DNA of 64,000 nucleotides from Reticulitermes speratus (Eukaryota > Arthropoda > Insecta > Blattodea > Rhinotermitidae), in assembly GCA_021186555.1 (NCBI GenBank), contig JAJKFL010000012.1, positions 1,922,001 through 1,986,000 on the forward strand. The letters are read 5' to 3'. The notes beneath the pieces were generated by a model. The model worked only from the letters and a program-made list of their open reading frames with translations, was not told where the DNA came from and ran no database searches. Below are positions 57,441-64,000 of the stretch, one piece after another (position 1 is the stretch's first letter; every line of letters begins with the position of its first letter). Both the position numbers and the translations under genes were made by a program.

Positions 57441-57727
57441 GTTTCTTTCCCTCTTAAATGTCAGTACCAATATGTTGTATTTTATTGAAATATATTTAAA
57501 TTTTTCTTGTATATTAAAATGCGGGATCATGAAATTTTGAAATCATGAACATCTAGACCAGAGATGGCTCGTCTACAAGGGCTGCAGGGCTGCCACTTAT
57601 CTAGACTGTACTGTACGTGGCATCACATCCCACAACGACGTATGTTTCATATTCTGCTGGCTGTTTGGCAGGTAATCTTGTAAGCATTTACCATTTGTAC
57701 CTGCTGTGGAAACATCTGAGACCAGAA

Positions 57728-58175
57728 TAAGTAACTGACTCTATGGAGCAGGGTGCTTCTTGAGGAGCTGACAGTTCCTCAGCTAGTCAAGAAATTCCTT
57801 GCATTTCATGGAACCCAAAGGTTCATTACCGTGTTAACAACAGCCTGCTAGTTCTCCCTACCTTCAGCCACATTAATCCAGTCCACACCCTCCCAATCTT
57901 TTCGTTTAAGATACATTTTAATATTCACCCATTTATGTCTAGATCTTCCAAGTGGTCTGTTTCCTTCAGGTTTTTGTGCTAGAAACCCCACATGCATCTG
58001 TCCCAGACATGCAGCTTGCCTTGTCCATCTCATCCTTGATTTGATCACCCAAATAATCTCTAGTAAGACATAAGTACAACTCATGAAGCTCCTCATGCCG
58101 TTTCCTCCATCTTACTGTAACTTCCTCTGTCTTGCATTCAGACATTCCCCTTGGCATCCTTTCTGAAACACCCTA
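57728..58175 (-). mobile_element. LINE family B fragment
   Basis: Minus strand shows IKSRMRWTRQAACLGQMHVG, KPEGNRPLGRSRHKW and the CTCAAGAAGCACCCTGCTCC-like end. Confidence 0.75.
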
Positions 58176-58274
58176 AGTGTCGTAACGCTTTGCACTGTCT
58201 GTGTACAGCATTACGTTGTTATTTATTAGAATGCAACTAAACACACTGATTAGTTTTTATAGTCATTAAACATT

Positions 58275-58560
58275 ACATCAATATAAAGATAAAGTTCACC
58301 CTAGAAGGGGCCATGAAGGCCCAGAGGGGGAGTAGAGGTATAGCTGTACTCTTTCTTTAACCCTGGCACTAGATGGAGGTGGGTGGTCAACTCAATGCCT
58401 CTGCCACTTTACCCCCTTGAATGACCCCGTACCCATTGTACAGGAGGCTGGGTGGGCCCCAGGGCCGGTCTGGACGGGTGCAGAAAATCTTGCCCCTACC
58501 TGGATTCGATCCCCGGACCTTCCAGCCCATAGTGAGTCGCTATACCGGCCCACACATCAA
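58275..58560 (-). mobile_element. SINE family 2, most complete copy
   Basis: Minus strand: CCGGTATAGCGACTCACTAT head, GGGGATCGAATCC B-box, GGGCCCACCCAGCCTCCTGT body and a CTTTAT-type end near 58275. The head CGCTATACCGGCCCACACAT (plus) is tandemly duplicated at 58541-58605. Confidence 0.75.
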
Positions 58561-58789
58561 TATACACAGTCGCTATACCGGCCCACACATCAATATACAC
58601 TATCACTAATAATAAATAGCAAAAACCTATAACATACTGTAACAGTAGCTGCTGCAATTTATATGTATACAAAGAGATGTGTATATATATATATATATAG
58701 ACTGCTCTTGATTGTAATTGTATAAAGCCTGATATTTATCTCCCTGTTGATGGCTTAATAGAAGCCGTAACATGTTCAAGATACAGTAA

Positions 58790-59180
58790 TGTAAATAGTG
58801 AGATGTACAAAACATACCAGTGTACTTAGTTGGATTCTAATAAAAAATATGAACCCTAAGTCTCTGTTATTCATAAATGTGAGAGGCCACATATTGAATC
58901 CATATAAAACAACTGGCAATATTATAAGGATGTATATTTTAATCTCTATGTTGTTAGATAGCAAACTGAAAGACAAAATTATGGACCCAGTGGTAGCAGG
59001 CTTTCCCTTAAATTAATCTGCTCATAATGTTTTTGTACATGAAACTTTGATTTGTTAGTGTTGTTCCCAAATATTTGAATTTTGCCACATTTTCAGAGGA
59101 TTTATTGGCTGTCTTTATGTTGTGATTTGCCCTGCATTCTGTTCACACGACATGAACATGTACTGCAGTCCTGTTGATTC
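58790..59180 (-). mobile_element. LINE family B fragment
   Basis: Minus strand reads [20 protein letters not shown]; continues with TTGTTCCCAAATATTTGAA as at 20150. Confidence 0.7.
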
Positions 59181-59399
59181 TCTGATCTTCATACTACAAA
59201 TTATCCGAATCAAATTTTGTACCTGTAAATTGTATAGCATAACATATAATAATTAAATAATTAGTTTTTTATGCCGTTGCATTATCAGGAACGTAATTTG
59301 GCTTGATCTTTGTCACTGACCAGGTGCTTAACCTTAATGAGCTGGCAGACTTTATAAAGACACTACAAATATTGTGGGGTCGTAAGATCATCTTATTAC

Positions 59400-60020
59400 G
59401 AGCGTTGTGGGTTGATATTTTCCCCTAATTCCGGCGTTCATTAATTCTACGGTGATTTACATACGTCTATATTGGGTTGTGGTTTGTTTCCTTTAGAAAG
59501 AAATTGTTATACGGCTAAGATAACCTCTTTATTTATTGGCAGAAACTGTGCGAGTTTTGCAACGTCTTTATTAATGTCTAGCCGAAGATAGCAACCCTTT
59601 AACCACCGAAATCCGAGTGCTCGTACATTCCAAGAGCGTTCGTAATGTGTTTACAAGATATTTGAGCAGTCCTACGCGGAATGTACTTCTGAAACAGCGA
59701 TTTTTGAGGAATCCGTTCACACGCATTCACTTGTTGACTGAGTATCGAGTGGGCTTCCGTATATATAAAAAACACGTACTTAAAATATGACACAAGGAAT
59801 GTTAGCCAACACGATCCCTTGACGTCCATGCCTTACTACACCCCCTACTTCCTTCGGTTAACCCATTTTTCATTCGAACGACTGGAATTCCGAACCGCAT
59901 TGCCGTACACTGATCATCGGTACTGTATATACGTAAAACGCGCTCGGCCAATCACGTACGATGAAGACAAGAGTCTAACCAACAGCAGACTTTGATGTTG
60001 GGCGCCAAGGAAGAATAAAT
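59400..60020 (+). promoter_or_regulatory. CpG-rich promoter region of the unrecognised gene
   Basis: CpG dinucleotides are dense here (for example AAAACGCGCTCGG at about 59935) in contrast with the flanking introns and repeats. A CCAAT element is at 59948-59952, about 70 bases before ATG 60021. On the minus strand a 76-codon ORF (59829 to 59599, start context GGCATGG) begins within the same region. It could be a divergent transcript, but I see no homology for it. Confidence 0.45.
59599..59829 (-). CDS. weak candidate: divergent 76-residue ORF
   Basis: ATG at 59829, TAA at 59601-59599. The start MDVKGSCWLTFLVSYFKYVF is hydrophobic; the remainder is basic and ends YEHSDFGG. No family recognised. 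A plus-strand frame of about 72 codons is also open over the same bases, so this may simply reflect CpG-rich, stop-poor composition. Confidence 0.2.
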   Translation of the reverse strand: MDVKGSCWLTFLVSYFKYVFFIYTEAHSILSQQVNACERIPQKSLFQKYIPRRTAQISCKHITNALGMYEHSDFGG

Positions 60021-62809
60021 ATGGATACCAACGGCCAAGAGTAAGTTTACAAATTGAAATTTCGTTACAATTAAGTTATTTTGTTGCCCGAAGAGTTTAA
60101 CATCTAGTTTGCTTCTAAGTGGCTATTGTAAGCCAAATGACTTGCAGGAATATCATAACCTGTTTTAAGATAAATTACCAGAAACCTAAATGGATCATAA
60201 ACTTTACGTTATATTGACCATGCATTCTATAGCAATTGGACCCTCTGAGGATGGCATTCTGAATGCCGAAATACGTATAGGTGTGAAGTAATAATATTGT
60301 AAAATTGTGCATGAGTTGGTATGATAAATAAATAACTTGCATCTGAATGGATCATGTTTGCATATGTGCCTGGCTTGACATTCCAAAGGTGTAATATGCT
60401 AGTACCTCGCGATTTTTTATCCGGGACGGGCGAATGGTCGCAACTTTTGAGTTTACATGGCCCTATTTAAAACACATACCCACCACATTGCATTAGTATA
60501 ATACCAAGCAATGGACGACTTGTAGAATTAATGCTTCCCTTACATTGCTGCTACTATACTATTATCATTAGTTCCAGTACATTAGGCGAATCAGTTACAC
60601 GGGATCACAATGTTAACAGTGTCTAATAGCCATTTACTAAGTAGTTTTGCCAACTTGCAGTCCTTCCTGTAGGTTAGGTTATTTTACATTTACTTGATAT
60701 TCCTCACCAAATAGCTCTAGCACTCGGGGGGGGGGGGGTATTGCTTCAATGTTGCAGCCCATGGGTGACTAAATGAATAATTTGGTGTATTGGATATACA
60801 GTCCTTTGCATCGAACGGCCCCCTGAAGATGGCACCTTGGTGCTGAAACATGTAGGGGTTTTTAATATAGTTTACAAATGTATCTTATCCAATGCATGGG
60901 TTGGTTGTTGTAATGAGTCTGTGTTATATCAACTTTCTGACATGTTTCGTACCTGTAAGTAAGTAAGGATTCACAACAGTCGTAAAGAGACGTGTACATA
61001 ACTGCAACATTGCACATATCAACATGCTGTTATGCGTACACAGTGCAAATTTATATATGAGAGTACAGATGTAGATGTCAAATATTTGCATTTTACAAAA
61101 ATGTGCAGCCTGTTTCACAGAGCGCTGAGTCCAGATGACAGTTGGTAACACAACACAGTATGTGGAACTTAAGACTGGTCTGAAAATTCCTCATGATCAT
61201 TTCCAGGTTGGTAGCATGCGGCGATGCTGGTGAAGTGTCGGACTGTAGTGATTGTGGAGAGGGCAGTGGAGACATATCAATAAGAGATCTGGGTGAGTGG
61301 CTGTAGCACATGGGAAGAGAAGTCGGCAGTGTCGCTTTGATTTGTGCAGTTCAGCTAAATAACAATTAAAACTTAAGATTCTTGTTATCCTCTGCTACTA
61401 CAGCCAAAGTGACGCCTTGACTGCCTCAGCAGTGCTTTTCCATTGGTTCATATCTAGCTGTTCGGCCCAACAGCACTTGATCCCCAGGACTGGTACATCT
61501 TGTTACATCCTTGTGTTTGTTAGGTCGTCTAAGTTGATTTCCATCCAGCTAACATAGTTTGAGGATTTGCGATGCGAGTTTTTTTTTTCCCCCTTACAGG
61601 AGGGGGTTCTTCAGCCCCATGTCCCAACCCACAACCTTGAAGACCAGGGTACTTCTGTTGGTCAAGTCCCTTGAAACTCTCTGATGTGGTTGGCCCTACC
61701 AGCAGTTAGGTTGCCACTGGCATAACTCTCAAGTTCAGTGATGTACACAAGCTGCTTGTCACAGTAAAGATGTGCTTTCAAAAAGCAGTTAAAGATCGTT
61801 CCAGTGAGTTAATGCTGTTGAGGGAAATAATCAACGTCTATTTGTGAGAGTATTACAAAACACATAAGTAGATCAACCCATGGAGCACATTAGTGCTTGC
61901 TAAGCTAATAGTTTGTCAGCTAGTTGAGAAAAGCCTCGCATTTAATGGAACCTCAAGGTTCATTACCGTGGTCACAACGGTCCACTCATTCTCCCTGTCC
62001 TCAACCAAATTAATCCAGTCCACACTCTTCCATCATATTTCACTAAAATCCATTTTTATATTATCCTCCCATCTATGTCTAGGTCTTCCAAGTAGTCTCT
62101 TTTCTTCACGTTTCCCCACCAAAACTCTGTATGCATTTTCCTTCCCTCCCATATGTGCCACATTCCCCACCCATCTCATTCTCCTTGATTTGATTACCCA
62201 AATGAAACTTGCCGTTGCTGTGTTTAGAAAGAGGTGAGTTTGTTAATGTTATAACACTTGGTATATATATACATGTAGTTACCATGGGCCTTGCAGAGTT
62301 AAAAGATGTGTGGCTGTGCTGGTGAATTTTTGTGAATGTAGTAAATGTGGCATAATATGTGTTTGCATATGTAACAGTTTTCAATATGTATTGCTGTTAC
62401 ATTAGTACTTAGTGGTTACATCCAAATATGTATTAAGTGAATTAAATAGTATCGTCATGTGGACTGTAAAAAGAAATTTGACGTGATTGAAGCCTGTTCC
62501 ATATCACGTTTTATCAAAGTGTGTGAAAGGATTCATTAGTTTATGGCTTGAAGTGAAATGCCCTTTGAAATGAAACTAAATGCTATGATGGAATTTAGTA
62601 CAGGTCTGACATACCAAGTGTGAATAGCTATTTGTTTCCTGTTACTACACACAGACATAATATTCTAATTCATTGTGTACTTTTCAAAACAAAGGAAAAA
62701 TATGTGAAGTTTACTTATGAGTCATGCACAATTGAAACCTGTTTATATTGCTGCTGCTGCAACTGTGTAGATGGCACAACTCTACATGTAACTCAGTGCA
62801 GTCGACTGG
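60021..62809 (+). CDS. unrecognised gene, first exons (continues beyond window)
   Basis: Exon 1 60021-60040 reads MDTNGQ before the donor GA|GTAAGT. Exon 2 61207-61292 follows the acceptor TTTCCAG and reads in phase LVACGDAGEVSDCSDCGEGS and GDISIRDL, ending at the donor GTGAGT in phase 1. A possible third exon, 62771-62809, fits that phase (DGTTLHVTQCSRL) and has a GTAAGC donor. The N-terminus is acidic with spaced cysteines; I recognise no family. It starts directly downstream of a CpG-rich region. Exons 1 and 2 are moderately supported, exon 3 weakly. A LINE fragment sits between exons 2 and 3. Confidence 0.5.
60238..60280 (+). ncRNA. hammerhead-like motif
   Basis: CTGAGGA, T, GGCATTCTGAATGCC hairpin, GAAA, TACGTATA. 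The outer stem is weak. Confidence 0.35.
60819..60858 (+). ncRNA. hammerhead-like motif, best conserved copy
   Basis: CCCC 60819-60822, CTGAAGA 60823-60829, T, GGCACC/GGTGCT hairpin with TT between the arms, GAAA 60845-60848, C, ATGTA, GGGG 60855-60858. Outer stem CCCC/GGGG, core CUGANGA...GAAA and a GUA before the predicted cleavage point all match hammerhead rules, except for one extra U after the first core segment. Confidence 0.45.
61874..62215 (-). mobile_element. LINE family B fragment between exons of the 3' gene
   Basis: Inverted match to the family 3' end (ATGGAGCACATTAGTGCTTG, GTCAGCTAGTTGAGAAAAGCC) through CCACCCATCTCATTCTCCTTG. Confidence 0.75.
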
Positions 62810-62997
62810 GTAAGCAAGTAATATGATGACACTACAGCACATCTTAGAGACAGTGTACTAGATGATGAATCTATCTTGACACGAGCAGACGAACACTGAA
62901 GGCCCCCTGCTTCTGGACTTCGTATTATGTAACAATACATCAGAGCAAACCATTATTGTCACACACCTCAGAAACTGTGTACTAAGAGCAAGAACAA

Positions 62998-63724
62998 ACA
63001 TCATCATCATCATCATCATCATTTATTTACAATCCATAGATCCAATATACAGTCACAAAGACAAAAACAGGATGTGGATTTGGTCATCATATGAATTAAT
63101 AAGTTATATAATATATACATTGTAAAATAAATACAAGCAATTTGTAAAAACAGACATGACATAAAACACAATAGTAAAACAATTCAAGCTTAGAATAACA
63201 AATCATAGTCCGTATATTACATTCAAAATGAATAAAACTATTGTAATAAATATTCTATGATGTGATTATTATATATATGTGAGCTGTAGCAAATAATATC
63301 ATTACAAAAGGTTACTTAGTAAAGGATTAAAAACCCATGATCATTAATTAAATTTACAGTTAAAATATTCATCCAAGGAATAAAACGAATTGGAAAGAAG
63401 AAATCTTTTTAGTGCCGGTTTAAATAGTTTCACTTCATTACTCAAGCTTTTTATGCTAGGTGGGAGATGATTAAAAGCTCTAATACCAAAGTAGTAGGGT
63501 CCTCTTTGAAAAACTGTCAGACGTGATGTTGGAAGGTGCAAATTCGTGCTATGTCTAGTATTGAAGCTATGAATCTCGTGGTTTGATTTGTACTGATCTT
63601 TATTATTTACGACAAACAGTATTAACGAAAATATATATTGTGAATACATGGGCAGAATTTTTAAATTTTTAAATAGTTCCCTACATGGTAAATACTCTGA
63701 TAGCATCTTCCTGCTGCATAACAA
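62998..63724 (-). mobile_element. 5'-truncated Jockey/CR1-like LINE with (GAT)n tail
   Basis: A 126-residue C-terminal frame (63724-63344) reads LKILPMYSQYIFSLILFVVN, NTRHSTNLHLPTSRLTVFQR and HLPPSIKSLSNEVKLFKPAL, typical of the end of such LINE ORF2 proteins. The 3' UTR runs to the CAT/GAT microsatellite at 63000-63022. It is inserted into a mariner transposase relic. Confidence 0.85.
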
Positions 63725-64000
63725 TGCTGGTCCCCATGTAGCCCACAGAGTTCAGGAGAAACTGCGTATTATGGTGTGACGGGAGGCTTTGAAACAGCCC
63801 GGACTTATCACATTGCACTTTCGTATGTTTGGATCCTTAACGCCCTCAAAGGCTGTACATTCAGGTCTGAAAATGGTGTGCGGGAGACTGAGGTGCAGTA
63901 GTTTGAGCAGCAGCCCAAGGAATTGTTTGTGGACAGGATACACTGACCTGTGCATCAATGGACAGGATACACTGACCTGTGCATCAATGGACAGGATACA
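63720..64000 (+). pseudogene. mariner-type transposase relic, C-terminal part
   Basis: Across shifted frames the plus strand reads NAGPHVAHRVQEKLR, then LNALKGCTFRSENGVRE and QQPKELFVDRIH, matching the D(N)xxPH and C-terminal segments of mariner-like transposases. Several frameshifts and stops. The last part is duplicated in tandem (29-bp unit TGGACAGGATACACTGACCT plus GTGCATCAA, from 63937) and runs off the window. Confidence 0.7.

Noticed and set aside
59571..59792. Plus-strand frame of about 72 codons without a start codon
   Set aside because: Competes with a minus-strand frame over the same CpG-rich bases; no homology or splice support.
60727..60738. G-run as quadruplex or regulatory site
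   Set aside because: Single homopolymer, no four-tract pattern.

Overview
The window is nuclear DNA from an animal, most likely a polyneopteran insect of the cockroach/termite type. That placement is an inference. It rests on insect-like SON and MSH2 exons with large introns, an abundant non-LTR retrotransposon family whose RT, maturation-like tail and TTAG-type 3' end resemble elements common in Blattodea, several tRNA-derived SINEs, and bulk DNA poor in CpG with CpG recovered at promoters.

Layout. (1) About 1-12120 holds the 3' end of a plus-strand SON homologue: a G-patch exon (7337-7484), a linker exon (7657-7731), and two double-stranded-RNA-binding exons (7904-8019 and 11658-11771, stop at 11769). 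Its introns hold a 37-bp array made of repeated splice acceptors, a 60-bp satellite lying inside a broken piggyBac relic, and several hAT and mariner-type MITEs. (2) 13914-54747 is a complete plus-strand MSH2 gene. I resolve 17 exons that join in phase to 2754 nt (917 residues), with Walker A, Walker B and H-loop motifs intact. (3) MSH2 intron 2 (15 kb) carries, on the opposite strand, a nested gene (16135-17912) for a secreted Gln/Asn/Glu-rich repeat protein ending in a strongly cationic, amphipathic tail. It looks like an antimicrobial-type precursor and is the most interesting coding feature here. (4) MSH2 intron 3 holds a nearly full-length RTE-like LINE with an intact 1004-codon ORF. (5) 59400-60040 is a CpG-rich promoter region, followed by the first two or three short exons of an unrecognised plus-strand gene that continues beyond the window. 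(6) The right edge is a decayed mariner transposase interrupted by a 5'-truncated LINE.

Two themes cut across the window. First, tandem arrays with periods from 23 to 81 bp occur in almost every large intron. Several started at the tail of a dispersed repeat or next to a splice acceptor, and periods divisible by three create long but meaningless ORFs. Second, many foldback elements carry the same RNA-like motif: CTGA(A/G)(G/A)A, then a hairpin, then (G/A)AAA, ending in CGT(C/T) or ATGTA. At three loci it is closed by a complementary outer stem. This is close to the hammerhead ribozyme core known from Penelope-like retroelements and retrozymes, although an extra U before the hairpin departs from the consensus.

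How things work together: SON is a nuclear-speckle splicing cofactor and MSH2 is the shared subunit of the mismatch-recognition dimers. They are neighbours on one strand about 2.1 kb apart, with no sign of a functional link. All calls come from reading the sequence; no database search or folding program was run.
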